From the NCBI GenBank assembly GCA_942486035.1, contig CALNXK010000070.1, forward strand, positions 2,180,001-2,244,000: a DNA stretch of 64,000 nt, given 5' to 3'. The notes under the pieces were generated by a model. It was not told the DNA's origin and did no database searches. It saw only the letters and a program-made list of their open reading frames with translations. Position numbers and translations under genes: made by a program. Below are positions 12,101-25,800 of the stretch, piece by piece. Source of the DNA: Porites lobata (Eukaryota > Cnidaria > Anthozoa > Scleractinia > Poritidae). The first letter of the stretch is position 1, and every line of letters starts with the position of its first letter.

Positions 12101-15100
12101 GTGTCTGTCTGACGGTCACTAACAGTTTATTGTATCGAATAACTTCCTGGATCAACACTGTGTTCATTGACTCTTCATACCGCACCGGGTGTTTCTCCAT
12201 TACCATTGAAACAGATATGGGCTGTGGAACTTTTTCCAGGATACTGCGACCAGCTTCCTCCATCACCTAGGAAACAAACTCCGTTTAGTCAAAAAAAAAA
12301 GAAAAATATCTGGAAATAACAAACTACCATTTTCCTTTTTATAAACTTTCAATTTAAGAGAGGAAATAGTCTGACAGTGAAAATGAAAGGCTGAAACACT
12401 TTTTCTGGACAATTAGAAGTGAAACCAATTGGTTACCTGTTTTAACGCGCGTGGCAACGACTGCGCATGCCGACTACGCTCGGCGGAGCGGCTGCTTCTG
12501 TTTCCGGGCATAGCATGTTGTGGATTTAAGTCTGGTGCATTACAGTGATTAGCAAGGCTATAAGTTCCCCATTCTAGTCTGCAGTGCAGGCCTTTTTTTT
12601 CGGGCTAGAGAACCCTCTGTATGTCCTGTAATTAGCCTTTAGTCGCCGTCTTGGACGTTACAACAGAAGAAGAATGGAAATGTCTAAAAAGCGACCAACA
12701 GGATGGGAACAAGGATAGACGAGTCTTGCTCCCTCCCTGCTTCTTTGACTTTTCAGCCCCACCCCCCGTCACCCGCCTCCAAGAGTAAGCGCCTGCATTT
12801 CATGATACCCAATTCCTAAAACACACCTCTTCTCGTGACCTGCCAGAGCCGGATGATGACCGTGGCTGCATCTTGAGTATTCCTCGAAGCAAACTAAAAG
12901 TCTCATTCTGAGCAAACGTGATGTTGGCGTTCTCGTGAAGAGCAAATATCTCCGGGGTATCGTTGATGGGTAGACCACGAATGTAACGGAGATAATGCTG
13001 TGAAAAACAAACTTCACATATTAATAACGTTTATTCCGAAAAATGTTTCTGGAATAACTGTGGCATACAAACGTACACTGTCTCCTTTAGACATACGGCT
13101 AAGACTGTTTCATCAGTGTAAATAGACTAATAGAGCCTTAGTGTAACTTATATGACTCATATGATTCATTTCCTTTCGTAGGCTTGTAACGTTTCTCCTA
13201 CTTCAATAGAACTCGGCAATTAACATATCCTTGAAGAACGCTTTTGCCTTGCAGTTGATGTAGTCGCCAACAATTATTCTGAGGCACTTAGGATACGAAA
13301 TTGTAATAATCATTTTACATTCGTAAGTAGAGTTGAGTGAGACATTTTGTAACCCGTGATTTCATTTTGTAAGAATGACCAGAAGAAGAAATCAACGGCC
13401 ACTTTCTCTTGAAATAAAATACCAAACTCGGGAACTGTATTAAACAAATGAACCAGTTTCTAATAAAATCTGTGTATACCCAATAGGCCATTTCCGAGTT
13501 CCCCCGGGCCTCTGTTTCAAAACGAGGGTAGGTGCTCAGCCTTTGATACTGGGAAATCATTTTTCGTTCTCGTGCAAATAAAACTCATTTTCACAAGAAA
13601 GGTTGTGCACCTAGCCTCATTTTGAAAGTGAGAGTTTTTGGAACTCGGAAGTGGCCTATTGGTTCAAAGGTAAACCTTACAGAAGAGAAGAAGCCGGGTG
13701 TTCACAGACTAAAGCTGCTATTAAATATACCTCATGATCAGCTGTAACAGGTAGCTGATGATAAATCCCTGACTCAGAAAACTTGTGTTCATCACTGAGC
13801 ACATCAGGCGAGTAGTAATCATTCAAGATATTCATGATACAGCGTCTGTCCCAATCGTCGGTTACGCGCCCACCGTAATTGATGTGGCCAGCGGTGTACT
13901 TTAAAACCTACAGCAAGAAAAAAAAAAGTCAAGCTTAGCCTGCGAGCAAGCTCTCCATTTGGTGGAGTTGCGAGAAGTCACGCGAGAGCAGCACGCGAGA
14001 GCAGCACGCGAAAGGAGACGAGAGTGCAAAGAGCGGCGTTTTTTCGCGATGGAGAGCTCGCGCGCAGGCCACGTCACGCTTTCGTCAATTCAGACTATAA
14101 CAAAACGTTCCAAACATAATGGATTGTAATGACCAGAATTTTGTCTACCAGGCATCCTTCGTATTTTAAGCTCGTGAACTCCTGAACCAATTATGTATTT
14201 ATTTGCGATTTATATTTGCCCACTTGAAGTAAGGGCTTGCAATTAGAGAAAAATTTAGAGCGTTTTTACCAAAACGGGGGCTCAAACTATTGTACAAATT
14301 GCCAAATACTGTACAACATCAAACGTTTACAACAGCCTGCGTTGTGAAGGTTAGTAAGGCTCGTTTTTAAGAGTCTTAAGAGACTTTAATATCAAAATTT
14401 AATTTCTCTTTTGTTGTCCCCAAACGAGGAGAAGTTGCTAAGGTATCAATGAAATTCACCTTGTGAGACCATAGTCCGTAATTCTCGCGACCACTTTGTT
14501 TTATAAAGCACAGATATTACAGGGAGAATTTGGATGCTGATTACTCTAAAGGCTTGAAGGAGTTGTGTCACGAAATTTATCAAAATTCAAACAGTGGGAA
14601 ACACCACAAACCTGAGTTAAACATAAAAATAACCGCTCAAATAAGAAAAAGAGGTATAAATAATATAGCAAATACAAAAGAAGGCACGAATGGGATAAAC
14701 CCAAAGACTTGAGATTGAAACGGATTGCAATTGTGGTTTTTGAAAACTTGTTGGCCTTACAGTATCTCAAGGTTCGTTGCTGTTGTTTGTAACGTTTGAT
14801 ATAATGCTTGTGAAACATTTTAGTTTGAAACGAAACTGTGATTTTGTTATTCACAAATAATTTCTCATGCTCCATAGCGAATAAGGAAGCCTGATTGCCA
14901 CCGATTATTGACAAAATGAACTAGACAGCCATGTCACAGCCCCTTTAGGACTTAACTCACTTCTCTAGTGATGGTAGAATATCGGATAAAACACTGTGTT
15001 TCAAGTAATCAGGGCTGTCAATCCCCCACGTCTTTAAATATTGAGAATTGATAGGGACGGGGTGATAGATGACGTCACAATGCACAGCACATGACGACAT

Positions 15101-18100
15101 TTCTGCAAAAAAACGCGCGAAAAAGACGTTGTTGGAATTGTAACATTTGACCTGATTGGTTTACTTCCCACCAATCACGTTATTGCTTTTATTACAATGG
15201 TATACTGGAGTTTATGAGGGAAAGTTCGAATATTTGAAATTTCATTGTCAGAGAGTCGAGTCTACAAGAAATGGCAAACCTCGGCGATTATCCGGGAGAT
15301 TTAAGACTCTAATCTGGAGACCGGGAAATAAGGTTCAAAATCTGGAGTCTCCCAGATTGTCCGGGAGAGTTGACAGCACAAAAAAAAATGAAGGCAATTT
15401 ACCTTAAAGGGTACCACTCCTTCATATTCTTCTAGGAACATACTCAGTTGACTGATACAGATCCTTAAGTCCCCAGTGGTAAACTCGTAAGGAATGTTAA
15501 AACCAAGCGCTCCAAACTTCCTTCTCTCCAACGTAACACCGTGGAAAAGACACAGAGAGAAAAGAAGAAATTTGAACTCTTCCTGCAAAGAGAAAATGGT
15601 ATTATAAGTATTGACCGTTCTCGTCAATTATTCTCATGGCGATGAGCCCATAAAAAACCCTCTCTCGTGTTAGAGATCTCGACTTGGGAAAATGCATTCT
15701 AAACTTTGACGAAAATGTAGAACTTAAAACGCGTGCAAACGTAGAGTAAAAGTGCTTCTGATTTGGATACATGTTGTATCCCCTGTTGAAGAGAAGTCTT
15801 ACGCCAGTTCTTGAACAAACGGTTTAATCTGTACTCCGTTAACTGCTAAGTTCTGTACACTGAAGTTCACTAAACTTTGAACGTGAGTCAAAAAAAGCTG
15901 GTATGGCATTCTGCTGTTTTACTTCGTTTCTGATGCCTTATGGTCCTATCTGTCCTATTCAGGCTCAAAAATGTTCTCGTGCGTTGGAGTTAATTAGCAC
16001 TTATGTAACACTATAACTTGTGCGGAATGCAAAATAGCTTCAGATTTGATCTGGTCTGTATAGTGTACTCACCCTCTTACAGCTAGCATAGAAGTCGTCA
16101 CTGAATCCAGTGAACGACCTCAGTAGATTGGCCTTAATCCCCCTGGGAGGCTCCACTGTCATTTTTGAACCATTCTGTAGAATGGAGACTGGAAACTTGG
16201 GACTAGGCATGCTGGTTAACCACAGGCGGAAATCGCGATGAACCTGTCGATAAATTTGATACATTAACTGACTTAAAATCTGAGATTTAAAATTAAACTT
16301 GATTGAAGAACGTAATACAAAAAGGCTAATATAGTAGCGGCCTCTATGGACCACTTACGGCCGTCTTTTCGCTCAGTTTTCGTGCTTGATGAGTAAATAT
16401 GTAGCTCTTGCTCATGTTTCTCCAAATATCATTTTTTCTGACCCAGAGTAAAATTCTCTGACATTTCTCTGACTGTGAAGATTTTTTTTCGACCACTTTT
16501 TGACTTCTGACAGTCCTGTACAATTGACAGAGCACGAGGTGTATCCATAGCATTATTCTGTACCTTGTCCACGTCAATGTTCTCTACAAGCCTCTCCAGA
16601 GATGGCATCCAGCTGGGGGCCAAGTGACAGTTCTGGAAAAAGACCCACTTTCCGCGCTCCATTGCTGAGCGCATCATAGCTTCAGCACGAGGGCCCTAGA
16701 GAAGTTGACACGGGGAAAGGTTATTGTACTGTCTCTCTGCACTTAATTTACAACATCGCCGCGATGACAATCTTGCAAAGAGTTCTGGTTATTGACATGT
16801 TTTGTCCTTATCTACAACAAGCAGGAAATCTTCTGTGATCACCGTTCGTTGCGACCACAGCTTGAACATAACCACTATTCTTTTAGTCCCTCTCTTATGT
16901 GTGACCACGCTTTGGTTTACCCCCACCTCCCTTGATTGCTCGACGTTTTTACTTTGATACTCGCGCTCAAAGATCTCTTAATAGAAAGCCATCATTCCCA
17001 CTCTGTTTAAACTATTTGAGTCGCCAGATGTCGCCAGATGTTCGTTCGATCATTTTTATGGGACCACGTTGCGATCATCTGGGAAGGGGGACCTAAGAGC
17101 CTATGTTTTTGCATAAACTACCAATTTTCTAGTAATCCGATTTTTCTGTCAATCAAGTGTCGCAACTCGCCATTGCAGAAAAACATTACACTCACGGACT
17201 AAAAAATTCGCTTAGTTATTCAGATCCAGAAGGCACTTTGGAGAAAATTGGAACCCTTATTCAGCCGTAATAAAAAAAGTTTTCGACTGGAAAACAATAA
17301 CTACAGTCAATCGATATGTATGTCATGACCTCTCAGTGTACTATCAAGCGCGTACAAACATTTGGTAAACCCAGTGCAAAACCGCCAGAACAAATAGCTG
17401 ATTCTTGCTCGGGTTTTAAAACAGTTTTCTTTAGATAAAAATGCCATCTCGACTGTTTTCGATTTTCGCGCATTTCAATAAGCCAATTTGCGGACGCCAG
17501 CGTCCGCAGATATATGAACAAAAGGGGTTTCGGCGGCAGGATCAGTTCCGACGGACAATACAAAGATGAGCAATTTTGGACATGGTGGGACCCAGTGAAA
17601 ATTTCTTTGAAAAACACAAGAGTCGGCGGCAGGATCAGTTCCGACGGACAGTACAAAAGTCTGTGGTTCAATAAACAGGTCTGAACCTGTGGTTTAAACC
17701 TGACACAAGATTTTCCGACACGAAATCCTGCAAAAAAGGAAACAAACACTTGGTTCACGTTTATCAAAATTACGACCGCCTTGAGATCATCAATTTTTCT
17801 GACCTGCATTGCGTTAGTGACTTTATCGGCTCGCAGACATTTCAGAACAAGAAGTTTCTGAAAGGCATCTAGGTCGGTGTTCCACGGCTCGGGTAAAGGC
17901 TCACTGTAGAAATACAAAGCAGCACAAGTTATAAAAATTGTCCTAATGAGGCCTTGATCATCAATAGAATGAACAGATTGGCTAAGACCTTATATTATTG
18001 TTTAAGGAAATGTTGTTTTCACGCAGTTTTAAATGGAAACGCATAAGGAAAGGCTGGGAAGGACTTAGTATTTCGAGGTCTCAATTTTCAAGGTCTTTGG

Positions 18101-19845
18101 ATTGAGTTGAAGATTTGAAATGACATATCAGTCAAAATTCATTGGATCATTAATTTGAGTGGGGCTTTGAAAATCACTTCTTTTCTTGCCAAAGGTAATG
18201 GATGAGGCAAAACACTTTTTTGAGCCAAACACGTTGGAATAACTGGGGAATAACTTTGCTTCTTTGAAATACTGATTGATATATGACGTCTCTTTCACCC
18301 TGACCTAACCACTTCAGTGGCGCTTTTGCCCGTTTCTAGTATCCCTTCCCACCCTTAGTAAAATCTAAGTTGAAGGAGAAAAACATGCCTCAAAACTATG
18401 AGACTTGTTTCCTCTTCCAGAAATAACCTATTTGCTACGTTTTTGACCCAGAGAAGAGAACTCCTTTATGTAAACTATTTCATAACTGTTATTTACCGAT
18501 GCGGATCCACACTGTCAAACATTCGTTGATATCCGTCAATGTGGTTCTTGAAATCCTCTGCAAAATTGGCGAATTTGGGCTGAAAAACAATAACGAAAAT
18601 TCCTCATGCAAATCATGCTAGTTGTCGTATTGTATGTTTTGCAATACTGGAAATTTGGTGGTGTTACAGACACTTTTTAAATCACAACATCGCCTTTGTA
18701 CGTCTGTGTGGACATATTATGTGGTGTTTATATCTGCGACAAAAGTGAAGAAACTCGATGTTGCCGCTCAAATGCTACTATCATATGGTAAAGAAAAACG
18801 GTTGAACACAAAATTCATCCACAGACTTACAAGAACCGGAAGTCGAAGTATCTCGAACCAGGCCCTGTCGGAGAGCCAGTCCTGAGCGGGGTTCTCGATT
18901 TCCTTGGGGACTGTAGAGCCGCCAGCCAATAAGAAACGCCACTCGTCCTAAAAGAGAGCGATAAAAATATTGTTATTTAGCTACAACTATCAGGCGTTTC
19001 TTGGTGTTCTAGAAGATATTTTTGGTTGTTATCCGTTCAGTGCCTTTTCCATCCTGCCAGGTGATGCTTTCTTTCGCTTGTTCGATTTTAGCCTACTCGA
19101 GAAAGACTCTACATCAGTCAAGTAAGAGCTTCGTTGAGCATGCGCAGCATGTTGCTAGGATGTAATCAGTACGCTTGCTACAGCGGGCTCGGTTATGACC
19201 ATCGATCGGCTTTTTAATAAAAGGATTTTCGCACTCGAAAAAAACAGTTTGACGAGGGAAAACATGAATGACAAGTCCAGAATTCGGGCAGCGGCGAACT
19301 CAAAGGCTTGACGCGATTCGGGCGCAGCCTCCTCTTCATCCTTCTCACTCAAGAAGACAAAGGAGGCTTTGCTCGCAGACTGTGTCAATCTTTTTTCATG
19401 CATTTTGTGATCGCTCCATCAGCAGCACTACGGATCTCCCGGTCGATGTAAAACTAAAATGACAGGCAGTTGACTAGCGATGATTTTATATATTTGCCCT
19501 ATTTATTAGTAGATGATCTTTCTGGGCTTACGTGCTAGCACATGAGCATAAACATTACTCTACAGTCTCATCTCCAGTGCTTTCTCTACATTTAAAATGA
19601 CAAACAGAGAAAACAATGGACAAGGCTACCAAAATGATAAAACATTTTCTGTTGTAAAACATGGCGGGATGTGATACGTGTTATGAATATGTTGGCCCGA
19701 GTGAGTGTAGCCCTGAAAAGGGTTGTTGAGTGTCAATGCCTCTACCATCCAACAGGAGAAGCTCCCGAAGAAGAGGTAACGTCATTCTATTCATTCTATG
19801 TTAAGTGACAAAAACCGCTGATGAGGGATCTGGAGACAAGTGGAA

Positions 19846-19896
<51 letters not shown>

Positions 19897-22800
19897 ATGT
19901 ACGGACGATCATCGCAGTTAAAGACGCAACTTACGCGGTTGCGAATAGAAGACGGAAAAATTTCTCAGCTCCCAGTTGGCTTGCTAACTCAACTGGTTAG
20001 AGCGCTGCACCCCGGTATCGCAGAGGTCAGGGTTCCAATCCCGGCAAAATTGAATTTTAAGTTGCGTCTTTACTGCGATCATGATCTCCGTTACATTAAT
20101 CTCTTCATTCCGCGGTTCATATATTCATCATTACAGTTATGGCATAGTCCAAGCAAGGGTGGTCTGCATATCTGGCGGGAATTGGTAAAGTGATTACATA
20201 ATCTTAACAGAAACTATACGTAAAAAATGTAAACACGCACTGACCATGTTGATCTTGTTTTCGTTCATGAGGATTCTGACGCACACCAGGAAGGAGAACA
20301 ATAGTTTGTCCTTTTCAAACAAGCTCCGGCATACGTTTGAGTACAAACTGAAGGTAAAGTAGTCGTTGATGTTATCGATGCGCTTTTCCAAGTTATCTGA
20401 AACGAAAAACAATAATAGAAGGTTTCACTATTGTGGAATCGTCGATCGAAGATATTGAAATTCGCCCAAGTGTTGGACAGGTGTGTCACCAACACGACAC
20501 GGAGTCATCAACTGCAACATCTAACAGCCGGTGTTTTCCCTTGATTTCTCCTCTCATTCCCTTCACAGAATTGATAAATAAGGAATAACAACAGCGGCAG
20601 GATTAGCTCAGTCGGTAGAGCGCTTGACTACAGAAGGTCGTGGTCGTCGTGCGTTCGATTCTTGGGGCCGGATCAATACTCAAGGTCTTAAATTACTGAG
20701 AAATGAAGGTAATTCCTTTGCCCTGTGATCGAATAGACCTCCTCGTGGCTCGGTGACTACGTAAAATGGCGGTCCCGTCTCCAGAAGGAGGAGACGTAAA
20801 AATAGTGTCCTTAATTAGTATTTCCGTGCTGAATACATTGACACTCAAATACAACGCATTTTTTCAAATAGTAACGATTTAGAGGTAGCACATCCGCATA
20901 CCGGTTCTACGTCTACCATTCCTAGTCGAATTGGAATTTGGAAATGTTGGTTTTTGAGTAGAGGGGAAAACTGGAGAAAAAAACTCTCGGAGCAAGGGAG
21001 AGAACAAACAACAAACTCAATCCACATATTTGAACCAGGCCACAATGATGAGAGGCGAGTGCTCTCACCACTGCGCTATTCTTACCCTCACATGAATAAT
21101 CCGCGTTCCTGGCTTGTAAAATAACCCTAACCCTAACCGTAAACCCTCTCCAAACAACATTGTAGAGGGATAAGGGTTCCACAAGCAGTAGGACAATCGG
21201 TGTCCCGAGAATTTTTTGCTAATGTGTAGGTTACACACCAGAAAAAAGTTGGTCAGTAACTTTCTGTCCATATGGCGATAAACAATAATTTTCACAGTGT
21301 ACCTGAAGCATCAGCATTGGCGATGCTGTTGAGGAAAATACCAATGAACCATTCCAGAGAATACTGGTACATGGGATCTATATTGGCCTAAGAAAGACAC
21401 ATAATTTATTCTTATATTAAAGGAGCTATGTCATAAAATGTCTCCAACTTAAAACTGTGCGAGATTTAGATTATAAGACGAGGACGACTACGAGAACGAG
21501 ATTTTGCCAATACTAAGTGGTGAGCGCGCGCGAACCAACGTCATTTTGGCGGGAAAATGTGGTAGCCTTCGTCAGTCTACTACGAGTTTTAGCGAGGATG
21601 TCGTAGTGGCGAAAACAAGTTATCAAATGTTAGAAATTTTATCATTTAGCGATCGGGAGGAGCTTAACCTCCTTCAACGGAAATAAGCGTGCTAACTGGT
21701 GAAAAAAAGTACAATGATGCTTGCCGGGATGTCTATTTTAGAGAATAGGCGAGAAAACTTAAAATTAATTGTTGTCCTCGTCCTGGAATCTAAAGCTCTC
21801 TATTGAGAGCTACCACCAAATTGAGTGAATCATGAAAATAACGGCTCAAAACATTGCAAGAAAGCAAAAATACACGGTCAATACAAAAGAAGGCGAGTAA
21901 GAAAAAGCTTGAAGAGGGTTGCAAGGGACTGCAATTGTGGTTTTTGAAAACTTATTGGCCTAATAGTTTTCCAAAGTTACTTTTTTTATTTGTAACGTTA
22001 TATCGTGCTTTGGAGACACACTTGTTTGACACAAAGCGGCGATTTTGTCATTCACAAGTAATTACACCCCGAACAAGGGAATCCAAGACAGTCTTGGATT
22101 CTGGATTCCACGCCGTGGATTTCGGATTCCAGCTACTGAATTCCGGTTTTTGTAAGTGGAACTTGAATTCTGGATTCCAATCGTTAGTAGGATCTGCTAC
22201 TCGGGAAGCGGGATTCGCCCAAATCTTGGCACGGGGTAGAAATGACAGATGTGCGGGATGTGGGATGTCTTGAAAAAGGAGCGGGAATGCGAGATCAGCT
22301 TTCCCCCACTAGCCTGCGAGAAAGCTCTCGGGGGCTCTCTGGCGGCGGGACGGGAAAAGGAAGGACGGCTTGCAAATTTGAACTCCACCTCCAATTCCCC
22401 GGTGGCTCCCCGCCGACTGAGCTGTCAGATTTCCGCCAATCAGCGCGAAGCAAGAACGAGCGCGAATGTAAACAAACATTGAAAAAAAAAGTACCAAGGG
22501 TAATGATGTCATTACTAATGTCATATCCGCCAATTAGCATTTTGCGTCGACTTTTTCGATGCGGATATTCAAATTCCAGAGACGTAGTTGCAAAGTCTCC
22601 TTCCTTTTCCCGCCCCGCCACCAGAGCGCCCCGGAGAGCTTGATCGCAGGCTACTTCCCCCCTTCCAGACCCTGAGTACATAACGCAAGCAGAATTTCTT
22701 CACTGTTTTGTTCCTATCTCAATACACTGAGAACATTTAGGTCTCTGTTTATAGTTTTTTTAAAAACAAATTTCAAGCAAACAAGTTTCTTACCAGGTCA

Positions 22801-25800
22801 TAAGTACAGAAGAAAAGAATCTGCGTTCTGACTGCTACAGGAATATACTGGCTTCGTGTCTCGTCGATATCTTTTTCTGTTTGTTCAGCTACCACCACTT
22901 TAGCCTGAAAAATAGAAAAAATAAAATAAAATAAAACAAGAAAACACAACTTGTTAACGACCGATTTTACTTTTGAACACAATCTTCAAATTTAAGAGAC
23001 TTTATGTCTAAATTTTTCTGACTATATCGAAAGGAAGAAATTTCACAAAGAAGTTTAGACCGAACAATAATGAATAGGTGACTTTACCAAAGATGATGTT
23101 TCATTTTGTTTCGTAGTAATGAAGACATAAGACATTGACGAGTTTTTTGCGAGTTTTCCTCTTTGGTTACCGCGAGTGCCAGAGATTTCCAGTTTCCATC
23201 TGACCGACACTGGAACATCTTGCCGCTCTAGTACCCAGGGCGCATTTTGGTTAGCCTCCGACACGTACGTTTTTTCGCTCCTCACGCAATCCTCCTCGAA
23301 GGAACGCGTGACGAAGCCCCAAGAAAGTCTGCACGGGAGGCTACTTTTTGGTCCGCAGATGGAAGATTAATTTTCCAGAGAGTTTTTTTTCTCCAAAGAA
23401 TGAAACAGATAATTAACTCTGAAGTATAAATTGACGTGTTAGAGACTACCACAAGCCCCACTGGGTGTCAGCCTAGTCATGGCCTCGGATCGCGAATCAG
23501 GGCCGAAATCATTCGAGGTAAACAAACAAATCCTTGAACCTCAGTGAAAAATTTGATTTTCTGTTCCATCCTTTGTGTCACAGTGCTACGCGGCAGGGCA
23601 CAACATTTATTCATGTGTTTCTTTCTCCAAAACAACTTAATCATAAGGAAACGTTTGGAAAACTATGAATTAAATCGGATAAAAAGTCACCTTGATTTCC
23701 ATAGACTTTGCCTTGGACTGTTCCAGCGTCTGAATCAAATCTGTATCATCCACAGGGCTTCCTTCAGAAGCCGACAGTTTGTGAAGAATCTTGTCTTCAA
23801 TCTCCTTCAGTTCTTGTCTCATTTTAGCGTTACTAACAATCAACTGGTTCTTGGCTTCCTCTAGATCGGGCCTCTCTTCGGCAACAACTAAAGCCAACAG
23901 CTGATCTTCAAGGCCACTATTGAAGATAGATTATTTTCAGAGTTAAAAGGGCTGTGTCACACCTGTCGAGTTCATTTTTCTAATAATGCCAATAACGCCT
24001 CCTAATTGGGTATGGAACCACAGAAATTACTTGTAAATGACAAAATAGGAGCTTCGAGTCAAACAAATATGTCTCCCAAGCATGATATCATATCAAACGT
24101 TACAAATAACAAAAATGAACTTTGAAAAACTGTTCGGCTAACAAGCTTTCAATCCGTTTCAATCTTCCTTAAGTTTGTCCATCCTTGCCTCCTTTTTTAT
24201 TTGCTGTTTTATTTATACCTTCTTTTAACTTTTTGAGCGGTTATTTTTATGCTGTACTCAGATTGTTGGCAGCTCCCACGGTTTGAATTTTGATAAATTT
24301 CGGGAAACAGCTGCAATCTGTAATAATATTATATGCTGAGTTCAGAGACCATGACAGCAGGAGCTTGAGTAACTTCAAACCCAACAATTTTAAAGTGAGA
24401 TTGAGTAGCTCGAACTTGTTTATAAGAAAAAACTCAGACAAAGTCTCCACTTGGTGTTTTGTTGCATGGCTAGCTATAATGCCGTGGTGTGGAAAATGTT
24501 CAGCACCGGTGTACTTAATCGTTTTGGCGAGTCGCACCGTCCGAAATGTTAAGATAACCCTTACGTTCGAGAAAATGGGCTAAGGTCACCTACTACGAAA
24601 AGACGAAAGATACTTATTTGCGATTTTATATAACTACTATTTTTAAGATTTATGAATCAGCGCGGAAGTGGTGATCAAGCATGCCAAAGAGTTTTGGCTT
24701 GATTCTGGGTTGTAAATTTTTACTTTTTAAACACAGTTCGTCGTTTGGACCGTTCAAGGAAGAGCAATTCAGTTACATCCGCGACACTGGGAATCTGCCG
24801 TAGATATCTTAGTTACGTCATGCAAACAATGTAGATCAGTACAGTCGAACCTCTAGTAATAGGCCACCTCTCTACAATGGCCACTATTTTTTTGGCGGAC
24901 AGTCCATACATTGACTCTTGTTTAAACCTCTCTACAATGGCCACTTTCTTCTGTCCCCAAGGTGGCCGTTGTGGAGAGGTTCAACTGTACTACGAAAGGA
25001 AAAAAATCAGCTAAATTAAACTTCCACTATAGCCGTAGATGTACTCACCCAGGTGATAGAGTGAAGTTGACGATCGTGACTTTTGTGGAAACCTCTGGGG
25101 TGTAGTGAGGGTTGGGAAGTTTGGATGTGATGTAAAACTTGAAGTCGTCATGGTAGGGAATAATGGCGTCTCCCAGCTTGATCACAGTGCTGCCTGATTG
25201 TTTGAAAGTCTGAAAGAAGGGGATCAATAGTGTTGTCATTTTTAGGGCCGGTAAGGCAACCTCGTTCCCAGGCTCCTCTTTTACTCATCCCCCGGAGCGA
25301 GTAGGAGAGGAGACCGAAGACGAGGTTGCTGGTAAGACATACTAAAGTGCATTAAAAAAATATGGATGCGCTGCTCCGAAAAAATTGCACGAAGTATAGA
25401 CTGCGAGAACTTCCCCACGATAGTCGCGCGAGCGAGGAAATCGAGCGAATCAAACGGGAAAAAAAACTGCCAGCCGAGAGGGAAACTGGCGAGGAGGCGG
25501 GAACGCTTTCCTCCAGTTCCCCTCTCAGCCATTTCGCTCTCTCCAGTCCTGCCGAGCATTGAACTCTACTGACTGAAAAGGGACTCCTCCCAGTCTACAC
25601 CAAGTAAAGTAATCTAACTTTCTTTCTTTAATAAGTGAAGCGTCCTTTCCCTTTCACACCGCCCTTATTCTTGAGTAACGATCAATAGACAATGACCAAT
25701 CAGATAACACGGACTGGAGAGTAAAGATATGAGAGAGATTAAGCATCGCGTTTACGGCAAAAGGCAAACGCAAATTTGTACCACGTGACCAAGTTTTCCC

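Larger units (their letters stand above)
9146..16695 (-). other. DNAH1: DNAH1 exons 44-53: rest of AAA6 and C-terminal domain
   Basis: Exons: 16695-16564, 16243-16073, 15582-15403, 13907-13731, 12997-12827, 12266-11991, 11594-11499, 11018-10908, 10288-10054, 9267-9146 (window residues 1988-2543). Landmarks are GKWVFFQNCHLAPSWMPSLE, RDFRLWLTSMPSPKFPVSIL, LGFNIPYEFTTGDLRICISQ, YGGRVTDDWDRRC, ANITFAQNETFSLL, LLKALKGLVVMS, VFWISGFFFPQGFLTGTLQN, LFLEGARWD and the terminal GHSTNFVLPVEIP region. The C-terminus is complete. The frame is open across all ten exons. Confidence 0.96.
17804..21387 (-). other. DNAH1: DNAH1 exons 39-43: start of AAA6
   Basis: Exons: 21387-21303, 20396-20245, 18947-18831, 18579-18497, 17903-17804 (window residues 1809-1987). 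Stretches include DPMYQYSLEWFIGIFLNSIA, FSLYSNVCRSLFEKDKLLFS, ENPAQDWLSDRAWFEILRL and FQKLLVLKCLRADKVTNAMQ. Exon 43 ends phase 0 at CAG|GTCAGA. In dyneins the next residues form the AAA6 core with an LSPG..P motif and end in SLGQGQ. I could not find that segment before exon 44. Confidence 0.93.

Noticed and set aside
20597..20670. Functional tRNA gene
   Set aside because: Box A and B are present but the cloverleaf does not close and a SINE body follows.
22242..22681. Several overlapping 75-135-codon frames on both strands
   Set aside because: They coincide with the GC-rich MITE 22310-22654 and mirror each other across its palindrome.
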